Shown here one piece after another: positions 15,831 to 23,525 of a DNA stretch of 64,000 nucleotides. Source of the DNA: Selenomonas sputigena_A (lineage in GTDB: Bacteria > Bacillota > Negativicutes > Selenomonadales > Selenomonadaceae); the NCBI RefSeq assembly GCF_051603425.1, contig NZ_CP194411.1, positions 1,302,001 to 1,366,000 of the forward strand, read 5' to 3'. Numbering within the stretch: position 1 is the stretch's first letter; each line of letters begins with the position of its first letter. A program made the translations under genes and the position numbers. Under the pieces are notes generated by a model. It was not told the origin of the DNA. It did not search any database and saw nothing but the letters and a program-made list of their open reading frames with translations.

Positions 15831-16531
15831 GCCAGCGTGTCGCAGATTTCATTGTATTTGTGGCCGGCATGTCCTTTGACCCATTGGAAGGTGATGGAAC
15901 GTCCGGTGATGAGTGCGTCAAGCTCCTGCCAAAGCTCCCGGTTCAGCACGGGGGCGCCGTCGGCTTTCTTCCAGCCGCGCCTTTTCCAGCTGTGGATCCA
16001 TTTCGTAATGCCGTTCTTGAGGTATTGGCTGTCGGTCGAGAGCAGCAGGGGACGGTCTTCGGGGATATGGCGCAGGGCTTCGATGGCAGCGGTCATTTCC
16101 ATGCGGTTGTTCGTCGTGGACGGATGGCCGCCTGAGAGCGTCCGCATCGCTGCGTTCGCCTCGACGATGCAGACGGCCCAGCCGCCGGGGCCGTTCGGAT
16201 TTCTAAGGCAGGAGCCGTCCGTGTAGACGTGGCAGGCGTCGCCCTGCGGCTCGGTCGGCTCGACGGCGTCTTTTGTACGGCGGGCTCCGCTGCTTCGGCG
16301 AAGCGTGCCGCCCTGATTTGCCGGGGGCAGCGTTTGGACGCTTCCCTCAGGGGCAGGAAACAGGGCATGGAGCGGCTGCGGTTCTTTGAGCCAAAGGAGC
16401 GCGGCTTCTTGCGTCGGGAAGCTTTTGTAGCGCGCTCCGGGGAAGCCGTCGACTTGGGCGCGGCAGTCGTCCCAGGTCTGGAATATGCCTGTCTGCCGCC
16501 CGTTCCTCACGGCGTAGAATTTTTTCTGCAT
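15800..16531 (-). CDS. rnhA: Ribonuclease HI with N-terminal RNA/DNA-hybrid-binding domain
   Basis: Cleaves RNA in RNA-DNA hybrids, removing primers and R-loops. The 243-residue protein begins with a viroplasmin/hybrid-binding domain (KKFYAVRNGRQTGIF through YKSFPTQEAAL, residues 3-50), a 40-residue linker, then the RNase H domain with its four carboxylates: Asp in HVYTDGSC, Glu in NNRMEMTAA, Asp in STDSQYL and Asp in NEICDTLA. ATG 16531 has AAAGGA about eight bases upstream; the longer TTG start does not. Immediately upstream lies a cluster of DnaA boxes, so control by DnaA is conceivable. Confidence 0.95.
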   Translation of the reverse strand: MQKKFYAVRNGRQTGIFQTWDDCRAQVDGFPGARYKSFPTQEAALLWLKEPQPLHALFPAPEGSVQTLPPANQGGTLRRSSGARRTKDAVEPTEPQGDACHVYTDGSCLRNPNGPGGWAVCIVEANAAMRTLSGGHPSTTNNRMEMTAAIEALRHIPEDRPLLLSTDSQYLKNGITKWIHSWKRRGWKKADGAPVLNRELWQELDALITGRSITFQWVKGHAGHKYNEICDTLAKKEAAAFLR

Positions 16532-16603
16532 GATTGCGTCCTTTCCCAATCCATCTTTTTGACTATAGGCGCTGTAAAAATGAGACTATGAGTTCTGCAC
16601 AGC

Positions 16604-16685
16604 TTATCCCCAGTTTTTGTGGATAAGTCTGCAAATAATGAGCACCTTCGTGAAGTTATCCACAAAATTCTCAGCCTTATCCACA
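16604..16685. promoter_or_regulatory. Cluster of four DnaA boxes
   Basis: Three perfect TTATCCACA boxes (16618-16626 minus, 16656-16664 plus, 16677-16685 plus) and one single-mismatch box TTATCCCCA (16604-16612 plus) fall within 82 bp between rnhA and tRNA-Val. The first two form an inverted pair five bases apart. No dnaA or dnaN gene is in the window. Possible roles are DnaA titration, regulation of rnhA or the tRNA, or a secondary replication locus. Confidence 0.8.
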
Positions 16686-16726
16686 AAAAAGTGTGCATAA
16701 AGGCGAAAAAAGTCGCCCTAAGGGGC

Positions 16727-16755
16727 TGGAAAAGTGCGGGGAAATCGTGTATAAT
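16727..16755 (+). promoter_or_regulatory. Promoter of tRNA-Val
   Basis: TATAAT at 16750-16755, 21 bases before the tRNA. The -35 candidate (TGGAAA, 16727-16732) is a partial match. Confidence 0.5.
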
Positions 16756-16776
16756 ACACAAGGTAACTATATCAAT

Positions 16777-16853
16777 GCTCATGTAACTCAGTTGGTTAGA
16801 GTGTCACCCTCACATGGTGGAAGTCGGGGGTTCGAGTCCCTCCATGAGCACCA
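16777..16853 (+). tRNA. tRNA-Val (anticodon CAC)
   Basis: It folds as a full cloverleaf: acceptor GCTCATG with CATGAGC, D-stem ACTC/GAGT, anticodon stem TCACC/GGTGG with loop CTCACAT (anticodon CAC at 16811-16813, reading GUG), T-arm GGGGG-TTCGAGT-CCCTC, discriminator A and encoded CCA at 16851-16853. Confidence 0.95.
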
Positions 16854-16862
16854 GAGTTTTTT

Positions 16863-16890
16863 GCCGCCGCGCACTGCGCGGCGGCTTTTT
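16863..16890 (+). terminator. Terminator of tRNA-Val
   Basis: A 10-bp GC stem (16863-16872 with 16876-16885), triloop ACT, then TTTTT. Confidence 0.88.
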
Positions 16891-16905
16891 GCTGCTTTTT
16901 TAGTT

Positions 16906-18054
16906 TTATTCGCACGCGGCGCGATAGAGCCTTAACGCTTGCTTCGTCGTTTGCTCCAGGTTGCGCAGGGCCGTTTCCTCTTCCATCGCTTCCGTGACCG
17001 TCATGGGCAGATGGAGGATCGGAAAGTAGGCGTCGATGCCGCTTTGATTCACCGCTTCGGCGTCGGGCAGGGCGCAGCCGCAGAGGGCGATGGCCTTGAG
17101 GGCGGGACTCTCTGCTTTGGCGAGCCGGGCGACTCCGATGGGAGCCTTGCCCATGGCGGTCTGTGCATCCATACGGCCTTCTCCTGTCAGGAGGAGGTCG
17201 GCGCCCTTGAGCGCATCCTTGATGTTCATGACGTCGAGGACGAGGGTGATGCCAGGCTTGAGCTCGCCGCCGAGGAAGGCGTGGAAGGCAAAACCGAGAC
17301 CGCCTGCCGCGCCGGCACCCGGAAGCTCCGCGCCGGAGATGCCGCGTTCTTTTTCTGCAAGCAAGGCAAAAGCTTTGATTGCCGCATCCATTTCTTCTAC
17401 GATGGCGGGTGTTGCGCCTTTCTGCGGGCCGTAGACGGCCGAGCAGCCGTTCGGGCCGCAGAGGGGGTTCGTCACATCGCAGGCGATGTGGAAGCGGCAC
17501 TCTCTGAGCGTCGGATGAAGGCCGTCCAACCGGATCTGGCGTACGGCGGCAAGATCGCCGCCTGTGATGCCGACCGGCGCACCCTCTGCATTGAGGAACT
17601 TCGCTCCCAGGGCTGTGAGCATGCCGAGGCCGCAGTCGTTCGTCGCGCTGCCGCCGATGCCGATGATGAATTCACGGCAGCCGCGCTCCATGGCGGCGAG
17701 AATCAGCTCCCCGAGGCCGTATGTCGTCGTGCGGCGCGGGTCGCGTTCGGCGGCGGGAACGAGGGGCAGGCCTGCTGCGTCGGCCATCTCGATGACAGCC
17801 GTATGCGTGGCGGGGAGGAGGCCGAAGCGGCTGTCGACCGGCTTTTGCAGCGGCCCGGTGACGCCGAGGCGCACGATCTCGCCGCCGAGGCCGTGCGTGA
17901 GCGCATCCACGGTGCCTTCGCCGCCGTCCGCGAGCGGAAAGACCCGCACTTCGGCTGCGGGAAAGACTTCACGCGCGGCGCGTGCGGCAGCTTCGCCCGC
18001 AGCCATGGAGGAGAGGCTGCCCTTGAAAGAGTCGATGGCGATGATGATTTTCAT
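16906..18054 (-). CDS. glxK: Glycerate kinase (type I, GlxK/GarK family)
   Basis: Phosphorylates glycerate, usually to 2-phosphoglycerate in this family, feeding lower glycolysis. The 382-residue protein is of normal length, starts with MKIIIAIDSFKGSLSS, and contains PLADGGEGTVDAL, a GIGGSATNDCGLG glycine-rich motif and the C-terminal LTGEGRMDAQT motif typical of the family. ATG 18054 has AAAGGGG eight bases upstream. It lies 90 bases downstream of panE on the same strand, separated by an inverted repeat (18101-18130) without a T run, so readthrough is possible. Confidence 0.93.
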   Translation of the reverse strand: MKIIIAIDSFKGSLSSMAAGEAAARAAREVFPAAEVRVFPLADGGEGTVDALTHGLGGEIVRLGVTGPLQKPVDSRFGLLPATHTAVIEMADAAGLPLVPAAERDPRRTTTYGLGELILAAMERGCREFIIGIGGSATNDCGLGMLTALGAKFLNAEGAPVGITGGDLAAVRQIRLDGLHPTLRECRFHIACDVTNPLCGPNGCSAVYGPQKGATPAIVEEMDAAIKAFALLAEKERGISGAELPGAGAAGGLGFAFHAFLGGELKPGITLVLDVMNIKDALKGADLLLTGEGRMDAQTAMGKAPIGVARLAKAESPALKAIALCGCALPDAEAVNQSGIDAYFPILHLPMTVTEAMEEETALRNLEQTTKQALRLYRAACE

Positions 18055-18144
18055 GGAGGTTTCCCCTTTCGTTGTTGGGAAATTCCGGGTGACAGACAGA
18101 AGCGTCCGGCATCCTTTGCTGCCGGGCGCTTTTGCCGTACGATT

Positions 18145-19071
18145 TTACTTCACCCCGTTTTCCCTGCCCCAGTCGCTGATCTTCTTGTAGGTCGGCACGG
18201 GCACATGATAGCGCTCGCCGAGGGCGACGACGCGGTTCACCAGCCCGTCGAATTCGGAAACGCCGCCCTTGTCCACATCCCGCTGCATGCTCGTCTTCAG
18301 CCCGGGGGCGAAGGCGTCGATGAAGGCGATGCCCGTTTCTACGAGATCCTTGTCGAAAGTGATGCCCATGGCCCGGCCGAGCGCATCGACTTCCCGGATG
18401 AGGGATATATAGGTGTCGCGCACGGCGCCCGGTTTCTGAAAAGCCTCGCTCGTCACGTTGTGGTAGAGCCCCGCCGCGCCCATGGGAGAGACGAAGGCAA
18501 ACTTCGTCAGGGCGTCGCGGCGGATGTCGAGGCTGTAATGGCCGCGTATGTCCGCCGCCTGCAGGAGCCTTTCCAGCGCTTTGGCCTTTTCCTCCAGGCG
18601 CTTGTCCGCGTCGGGGCGGAAGCCGAAAATCACGCGCAGAATCTTCTGCGGCTGCTCGATGACGCCGGGTTCCTTCAAGCTGCCGAAGACGTAGATGCAG
18701 CCGTCGAGGCAGGTGAGGCCGGGCAGATCCGCCTGCATGACCTCGCCCGTGCCGAAGACGTTCAGAATCGGAATGATGAGCGTGTCGGGCGAGGCCGCCT
18801 TTTTGGCGAAGGCGACGGCATCCGGCAGACCGTAGTATTTGCAGCAGACAAAGAGCACGTCGGGTGTTTCGTCGTAGCTGTCCGTTGTCTGTGCTCGGAT
18901 GTTTTTGATGTGAAGCGTGCCGCGGTGCTGCGATTCGATCGTCAGGCCGTTTTTCTGCAGCGCCTCGAGGTGGCGGCCGCGCGCGATCAGGGTGACGTCG
19001 TTTCCTGCGAGCGCAAGATAGCCGCCGAGCACGCCGCCCGTGCCGCCTGCACCGAACATTGCGAATTTCAT
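18145..19071 (-). CDS. panE: 2-dehydropantoate 2-reductase family protein
   Basis: NADPH-dependent reduction of ketopantoate to pantoate (coenzyme A pathway) is the family role; related ketoacid reductases of the same family exist, so the substrate is not certain. The 308-residue protein has the N-terminal Rossmann motif FGAGGTGGVLGG (residues 4-15), the N-I-RAxT-like segment, and KFAFVSPMGAAGL holding the catalytic-type lysine. AGGGAGG precedes ATG 19071. No panB, panC or panD gene is near, which leaves room for a different ketoacid. Glycerate kinase lies downstream. Confidence 0.85.
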   Translation of the reverse strand: MKFAMFGAGGTGGVLGGYLALAGNDVTLIARGRHLEALQKNGLTIESQHRGTLHIKNIRAQTTDSYDETPDVLFVCCKYYGLPDAVAFAKKAASPDTLIIPILNVFGTGEVMQADLPGLTCLDGCIYVFGSLKEPGVIEQPQKILRVIFGFRPDADKRLEEKAKALERLLQAADIRGHYSLDIRRDALTKFAFVSPMGAAGLYHNVTSEAFQKPGAVRDTYISLIREVDALGRAMGITFDKDLVETGIAFIDAFAPGLKTSMQRDVDKGGVSEFDGLVNRVVALGERYHVPVPTYKKISDWGRENGVK

Positions 19072-19112
19072 GATGGAATCCTCCCTCCAAATCGTTGCCA
19101 ACGGTTTGTCCC

Positions 19113-19141
19113 ATTATATCACAGGTTCTTTTGTTATGGAG
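19113..19141 (-). promoter_or_regulatory. Extended -10 promoter of panE
   Basis: TG-A-TATAAT on the minus strand (-10 at 19113-19118). The -35 (CTCCAT) is poor. Confidence 0.5.
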
Positions 19142-19212
19142 CGAAGGGGCCGGGCAAAATGGGGCATAAGGCGGATAAATAAAGATTCCCCGGAAATTTC
19201 CCCTTCCATGAC

Positions 19213-19241
19213 TTGGGAAAATCGAGCGCTTATGTTATAAT
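19213..19241 (+). promoter_or_regulatory. Promoter of the small membrane protein gene
   Basis: TTGGGA (19213-19218), a 17-bp spacer and TATAAT (19236-19241), 34 bases before the GTG start. Confidence 0.7.
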
Positions 19242-19274
19242 AAAAGCCAAAGGATAGAGAAGGAGGCTTTCACC

Positions 19275-19709
19275 GTGGGAGAAATACCGCAGATTGGCTG
19301 GATCGTCATGGCTGCTATCGGTTTTTTTGTTGGGCAATATATCGTGCTGGGTATATTCCATTATCTTGGGTTTTCCATTCGCGTGCTTTCTTCGGGGAAG
19401 ATGAAGAACATGTTCGTCTTGGGATTTGCCTTCGTGATGCTGGCGGCATGGCTACCGGTCGGCGTGCTTTGGATCCTCGGACAGCGCTTCGTCGATGCGA
19501 CGGGCTATCCGCATGCGTTCATCGCCATTGCGGCCACGGCTCTGACGGTGACGATTCTCTACATCGTCTGCCGCCGCATGGAAGGTCCCGTGGAGCTGAC
19601 GGATGAGGCGGAGCTCGCGGCCTTTAAGGAGCGCGCCGTGGCGCGTGCACGCGAGGAAAAGATGAAGCGCGACGCCATGATCGCCAAAGTCAGGGCTCTG
19701 CAGAGCTGA
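19275..19709 (+). CDS. Small membrane protein of unknown function
   Basis: The 144-residue protein starts at GTG 19275, eight bases after AGGAGG, and has three hydrophobic segments (about 8-30, 45-68, 80-98). A charged cytoplasmic-looking tail (100-144) rich in Glu, Arg, Lys and Ala probably forms a helix. I recognise no family motif. It has its own promoter and terminator and stands at the left edge of the AT-richer sugar island; its codon use resembles the core genes rather than the island. Confidence 0.75.
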   Translation: MGEIPQIGWIVMAAIGFFVGQYIVLGIFHYLGFSIRVLSSGKMKNMFVLGFAFVMLAAWLPVGVLWILGQRFVDATGYPHAFIAIAATALTVTILYIVCRRMEGPVELTDEAELAAFKERAVARAREEKMKRDAMIAKVRALQS

Positions 19710-19752
19710 TTGGGATGAAAATAAAACAGAATCATGGACAGACATGTTATTG

Positions 19753-19802
19753 AAATCCCCGGGATAGGACTTGAAATAAAGCCTATCCCGGGGATTTTTT
19801 AT
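19753..19802 (+). terminator. Terminator
   Basis: A perfect 16-bp stem (19753-19768 with 19782-19797) with a 13-base loop is followed by a T run. Confidence 0.88.
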
Positions 19803-19877
19803 TTGAGGAAGCATAGATGAATTCAGCACTGCCATCTTGGCACATCTTTTCCGGTTTCTTTGCGGCGGACAATCTTC

Positions 19878-19941
19878 CGCTTGGCTAGGTTCCTGGAAGG
19901 ACGGCGCGCAATATACAGAAAATGGACGTTTGTGAGTGTAA
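19878..19941 (+). repeat. Partial copy of the dispersed repeat
   Basis: It aligns through most positions with the second half of the 105-bp unit at 35516, ending in TGGACGTTTGTG-A-GTGTA. It sits in the leader region of the sugar operon. Confidence 0.65.
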
Positions 19942-20092
19942 CTTGTGCTAATCTGGCGGACTTCATTCTATTGCTGTTTCCCGAGGAACTTTTTAGTGAC
20001 AGGCCTTAAGAAAACCACACACTTGTTAATATATTCTGAGTTTTTTTATTTATCGGATAATGATAAAATGAGGCCGAAAGGAGGTGAAAGAG

Positions 20093-21589
20093 ATGCTGAT
20101 TGCCGGCATGGATATTGGCTCCACTAATTGCAAAGTCGTTCTCTACGATACGGAAGGCAATCTTTGGCAGAAGTTTTCTCGTCCTTGTCCGTTACAGCGG
20201 CATGATGGATATCAGGAGCTTGATGCAGAGGATGTTTGGCAAGCTGTCGCGGGTTGTTTGGCAGATGCGTTTGCCTCTTGCAGGGACATCGGCGCAATTG
20301 CTGTGACTTCCTTCGGCGAATCCTTTGTTGTGCTGGATGCAGAGGATGCACCGTTGTTTCCCGTTATGTTGTATGGTGACCCGAGAGGAGGGGAACAGGC
20401 GGCAAGAATGCAGCGCGAGCTCCCCGCAGATGAGGTCGCGGCGACCGTTGGAGTTCCCTTGCACCCCATGTATTCCTTGCCCAAACTCCTTTGGTTGAAG
20501 GAAAATCATCCCGAGGTATTTCGGCGTGCCCGCCGGATTCTGTTGATGCAGGATTACATCGTTTACCGTCTGAGCGGAGTCGCCCAAATAGACTATTCGC
20601 TTGCATCTCGTACAGCAGCCTTCTCCATTCGCAAAAAAGTTTGGTGCAAAGAGCTCTTGAGCTATGTCGGAATCCCGGAGAGCCTTTTTTCGCGTCCGGC
20701 GCCTTCCGGAACCGTGGCGGGAAATTTACGCCATAGCTTGGCAACTGAATGGAAAGCGGCGCAGGAAGTGCTTATTGTGTCGGGCTGTCATGATCAAGTG
20801 GCAGCAGCCCTGGGCTCTGGGCTTTTTGCTCCAGGGACGGCAGTGGATGGCGCTGGGACTGTGGAGTGTATGACGCCCATACTGGACAGCTTTCCGGATT
20901 CGCAATTGTTGGCTCAAGGCGGTATTGCTGTAGTGCCGTATGTGCTTCCTGAAAAGTATGTATGCTACGCATTCTCGTTTACGGGGGGAGCTTTGCTCCA
21001 ATGGTATTGCAGAAACTTTGCCCGACAGGAAATGGAGGCTTCCCAAAAGGAAGGTCGGAGCGTGCATGATCTTATGGAGGCGGGAATGAGTGCGTCTCCC
21101 GGGACACTTTTTGTGCTGCCGCATTTCAACGGGGCGGCAACGCCTTATATGGATGAAGGAGCAAAGGGAGCGATTCTTGGGCTTTCCTTGGAGCATAGCG
21201 GCAAGGATGTTTATAAAGCGATGATGGAGGGAGTTGCCTATGAAATGGAGGTGAACCGCCGCTATTTGCTGAGGGCTGGGATTTGTGTCCAATCTTTGCG
21301 TACATCCGGCGGTGGAGCAAAATCTGCATTGTGGACGCAGATCAAGGCGGATGTTTTAGGTGTCCCCGTTACTTCCATGCGGACAGAAGAGGCGGGAGCG
21401 ACGGGGTCGGCCATGCTTGCCGCTTGTGCCGTGGGCTGCTTTCAGGATCTCCAGGAGGCCGCTGCCTGTTTTGTTCATGAAAGGAACACGTATGAGCCGA
21501 ATAAGGCAAGGAATGCCATTCATGCGGAGCGTTTTGCCAGGTATTCGCCGCTTTATTCTATGATGAAGTCTTTTCGCGAGGAGGGCTGA
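20093..21589 (+). CDS. FGGY-family carbohydrate kinase (xylulokinase-like)
   Basis: ATP-dependent sugar kinase, probably acting on a ketopentose such as D-xylulose given the lyxose isomerase in the operon. The 498-residue protein has both FGGY actin-fold halves: GMDIGSTNCKVVLYD at the N terminus, GCHDQVAAALGSG in the middle, HFNGAATPYMDEGAKGA and TSGGGAKSALWTQIKADVLG near the C terminus. ATG 20093 is eight bases after AGGAGG. It is the first gene of an operon with an aldolase, an ABC importer and an isomerase. Whether it phosphorylates C5 or C1 cannot be told from sequence; the adjacent aldolase makes C1 conceivable. Confidence 0.88.
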   Translation: MLIAGMDIGSTNCKVVLYDTEGNLWQKFSRPCPLQRHDGYQELDAEDVWQAVAGCLADAFASCRDIGAIAVTSFGESFVVLDAEDAPLFPVMLYGDPRGGEQAARMQRELPADEVAATVGVPLHPMYSLPKLLWLKENHPEVFRRARRILLMQDYIVYRLSGVAQIDYSLASRTAAFSIRKKVWCKELLSYVGIPESLFSRPAPSGTVAGNLRHSLATEWKAAQEVLIVSGCHDQVAAALGSGLFAPGTAVDGAGTVECMTPILDSFPDSQLLAQGGIAVVPYVLPEKYVCYAFSFTGGALLQWYCRNFARQEMEASQKEGRSVHDLMEAGMSASPGTLFVLPHFNGAATPYMDEGAKGAILGLSLEHSGKDVYKAMMEGVAYEMEVNRRYLLRAGICVQSLRTSGGGAKSALWTQIKADVLGVPVTSMRTEEAGATGSAMLAACAVGCFQDLQEAAACFVHERNTYEPNKARNAIHAERFARYSPLYSMMKSFREEG

Positions 21590-21591
21590 TG

Positions 21592-22428
21592 ATGCTGGTT
21601 GACATGAAGGGGATTCTTTCTGGCATGGAGGAAAAACATACGGCTGTAGGCTCCTTCAACGCACCGAACCTTGAGACGGTTTTAGGGGTTGTGGAAGCGG
21701 CCGAAAGAGTAGGCTGCCCTGTCATACTCATGCACGCACAGGTGCATGAGGCTCTGATTCCGCTGGAAACTATCGCTCCTATTTTGCTCCATGCGGCGAA
21801 ACAGGCGGCTGTTCCCGTCTGTGTGCACTTGGATCATGGAGAGACTCTGGAGTATATACAAAAGGCAATCGATCTCGGCTTTACATCTGTGATGTACGAT
21901 GGCTCGCGCTTGCCTTACGAAGAAAATCTTGCACGAACAAAAAAGGTTGCGGGTGTGGCGCATGCGGCAGGTGTTTCGTTGGAAGCTGAGCTTGGTGTGA
22001 TTGCCCGAGATACGGAAGAACCTATTGGGCGCTGCACTGATCCCGAAGCCGCAGCTGCATTTGCCGAAGCTGTTCCACTGGAGGCATTGGCCTACGCTTT
22101 TGGAACGGCTCATGGCATCTACAAAGATCCTCCGAAGTTGGATTTTCTGCGTTTGGAGGATATTCATGCAAAGACCACTGTTCCTTTGGTTATGCATGGG
22201 GGATCAGGAATTTCTTTTGACGATTATAGGCATGCCATCCAATGCGGCATACGCAAGATCAATTACTACACGTATATGGCCAAAGCTGCGGGAGAGGCTG
22301 TGCGAGAATGCCTTGCCAAAACGGAGGGCGTTGCCTATTATCATGAAGTTGTTTCTTGGGGGCGGACGGCAATTTCTGCCCATGTCGAGAAAGTTTTACG
22401 AGCCTTCAATGAGAAAGCGGAGCAGTAA
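21592..22428 (+). CDS. Class II ketose-(bis)phosphate aldolase (FbaA/GatY-like)
   Basis: Zinc-dependent aldolase of the fructose-bisphosphate/tagatose-bisphosphate family that makes DHAP plus an aldehyde from a ketose phosphate. The 278-residue protein has the expected metal ligands: His in VHLDHGET, His in FGTAHGIYK and His in VMHGGSGIS, plus the Glu-rich LEAELG strand. The usual KINVxT motif reads KINYYT, suggesting a shifted substrate pocket. Two ATG codons (21589, 21592) are possible; the second is better spaced from GAGGAGG. It overlaps or abuts the kinase gene, so the two are translationally linked. Confidence 0.88.
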   Translation: MLVDMKGILSGMEEKHTAVGSFNAPNLETVLGVVEAAERVGCPVILMHAQVHEALIPLETIAPILLHAAKQAAVPVCVHLDHGETLEYIQKAIDLGFTSVMYDGSRLPYEENLARTKKVAGVAHAAGVSLEAELGVIARDTEEPIGRCTDPEAAAAFAEAVPLEALAYAFGTAHGIYKDPPKLDFLRLEDIHAKTTVPLVMHGGSGISFDDYRHAIQCGIRKINYYTYMAKAAGEAVRECLAKTEGVAYYHEVVSWGRTAISAHVEKVLRAFNEKAEQ

Positions 22429-22458
22429 GGGAAAATGGCGTTAAGAAAAAGGAGATGG

Positions 22459-23463
22459 ATGGAAATGAAAATGAGAGAGAAATGGTCGTTTCTTTTGTTG
22501 GCAGTGGTTTTTGCTGTCAGTACCCTGCTGTCCGGCTGTGGTTCATCCGATAAGGACGGCTCTGCTGGTTCGGATGGGAAAGGCGCCATCAAGCTCGGGT
22601 TTGTTTGTATGAATCTCGGTAACCCATGGTTTGTTTCGGTCAAGAAAGGATTCGAGGATGCCTGCAAAGAAGAAGGTGTGGAGGCTCTGACCATCGATTC
22701 GCAGTATAAAGTCGATAAGCAGGTCAATGATATGGAAAGCCTTGTAAGTGCCGGATACAGCGGCATCATGATTTCACCGATCGATCAGAATGCCACGAAG
22801 AGTATTGTTGACAAGGCGAAGGCTGAAAAAATCGTTGTGAGCTGCGTAGCGCAAAGTCAGGATAACGTGAACATGCGCTATATTGTCGATGAATATTCCT
22901 ATGGTGAGGCGATTGGCAAGCAGGCCGCGGAGTGGATCAACAAAACTCTCGGCTCCAAGGATAAGGTAAAGGTGGCCATCATTTCCCAGGATAATGTGGA
23001 TTCTGTGATTCCACGCGGCAATGGCGTTGAGGAGACAATCAAGAAGATGTGCCCCAATGTAGAAATTGTCTCTCGGCAGGCTGGCGATACGCCTGAACTT
23101 GGCATGAAAATTATAGAAAGTGTTCTGCAGCAGCATCCCGACCTGAACGTTGTGGTGGCGACAAATGATTCCGGCGGACTGGGAGGATACCAGGCAATGG
23201 TCGGAGCTAATATTTCCGGGGATGACCGCGCGGTGTTCTCGGGGGATGCGACTTCGGAATGCCTGGCGGCAATGAAGAAGCCGAATTCCATTTATCGCGG
23301 CACGGTTGACCTCTTTCCCTATAAGGCTGGTTATGAGAGCGCAAAGATGCTGATTAAGTACATCCGTGAGGGCATTCCAGCTACGCAGGAGACCATTGTG
23401 TTTGATCCCGTACCAGTTCCGGCGGAAGATCTCTTGAGTGGAAAATACGTCCCGAAAGGCTGA
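22459..23463 (+). CDS. Sugar ABC transporter substrate-binding lipoprotein (RbsB-like)
   Basis: Captures a sugar outside the membrane for the RbsAC-type importer encoded downstream. About 334 residues: a lipoprotein signal peptide ends in the lipobox LSGC, followed by a Ser/Gly linker and a periplasmic-binding-protein type 1 domain opening with IKLGFVCMNLGNPWF. ATG codons at 22459, 22465 and 22471 are all possible; 22465 has slightly better spacing from AAGGAG. The ligand is unknown, with a pentose inferred from context. A hairpin after the stop codon may raise its mRNA level over the rest of the operon. Confidence 0.92.
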   Translation: MEMKMREKWSFLLLAVVFAVSTLLSGCGSSDKDGSAGSDGKGAIKLGFVCMNLGNPWFVSVKKGFEDACKEEGVEALTIDSQYKVDKQVNDMESLVSAGYSGIMISPIDQNATKSIVDKAKAEKIVVSCVAQSQDNVNMRYIVDEYSYGEAIGKQAAEWINKTLGSKDKVKVAIISQDNVDSVIPRGNGVEETIKKMCPNVEIVSRQAGDTPELGMKIIESVLQQHPDLNVVVATNDSGGLGGYQAMVGANISGDDRAVFSGDATSECLAAMKKPNSIYRGTVDLFPYKAGYESAKMLIKYIREGIPATQETIVFDPVPVPAEDLLSGKYVPKG

Positions 23464-23476
23464 GTGCAGAAAAAAG

Positions 23477-23512
23477 GAAGCCTCGGGTTGCATGCCTGAG
23501 GCTTCTTCTTTA
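23477..23512 (+). terminator. Intra-operon hairpin / partial terminator
   Basis: An 11-bp stem with one G-T pair (23477-23487 with 23495-23505) and a 7-base loop is followed by TTCTTT, between the binding-protein gene and the ATPase gene. It probably stabilises the upstream mRNA or partly terminates. Confidence 0.65.
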
Positions 23513-23525
23513 AGGGAGTATCGTT

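Larger units (their letters stand above)
19710..20092. other. Intergenic region at the left edge of the sugar island
   Basis: The stretch holds the terminator at 19753-19802, a degraded dispersed-repeat copy at 19878-19941, and an AT-rich stretch before the kinase gene with -10-like TAAAAT at 20064-20069. The -35 is not clear. No gene is seen. Confidence 0.5.

Noticed and set aside
18101..18130. Inverted repeat between panE and glycerate kinase read as a terminator
   Set aside because: The T run needed for termination follows on the plus strand only, where no gene is transcribed. On the minus strand the stem is followed by TTCTGTC, so I left it as a possible attenuator only.
16939..19182. 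A 747-codon plus-strand frame across glycerate kinase and panE
   Set aside because: It is antisense to two recognisable enzymes, with low-complexity, Arg/Ala/Gly-rich translation.
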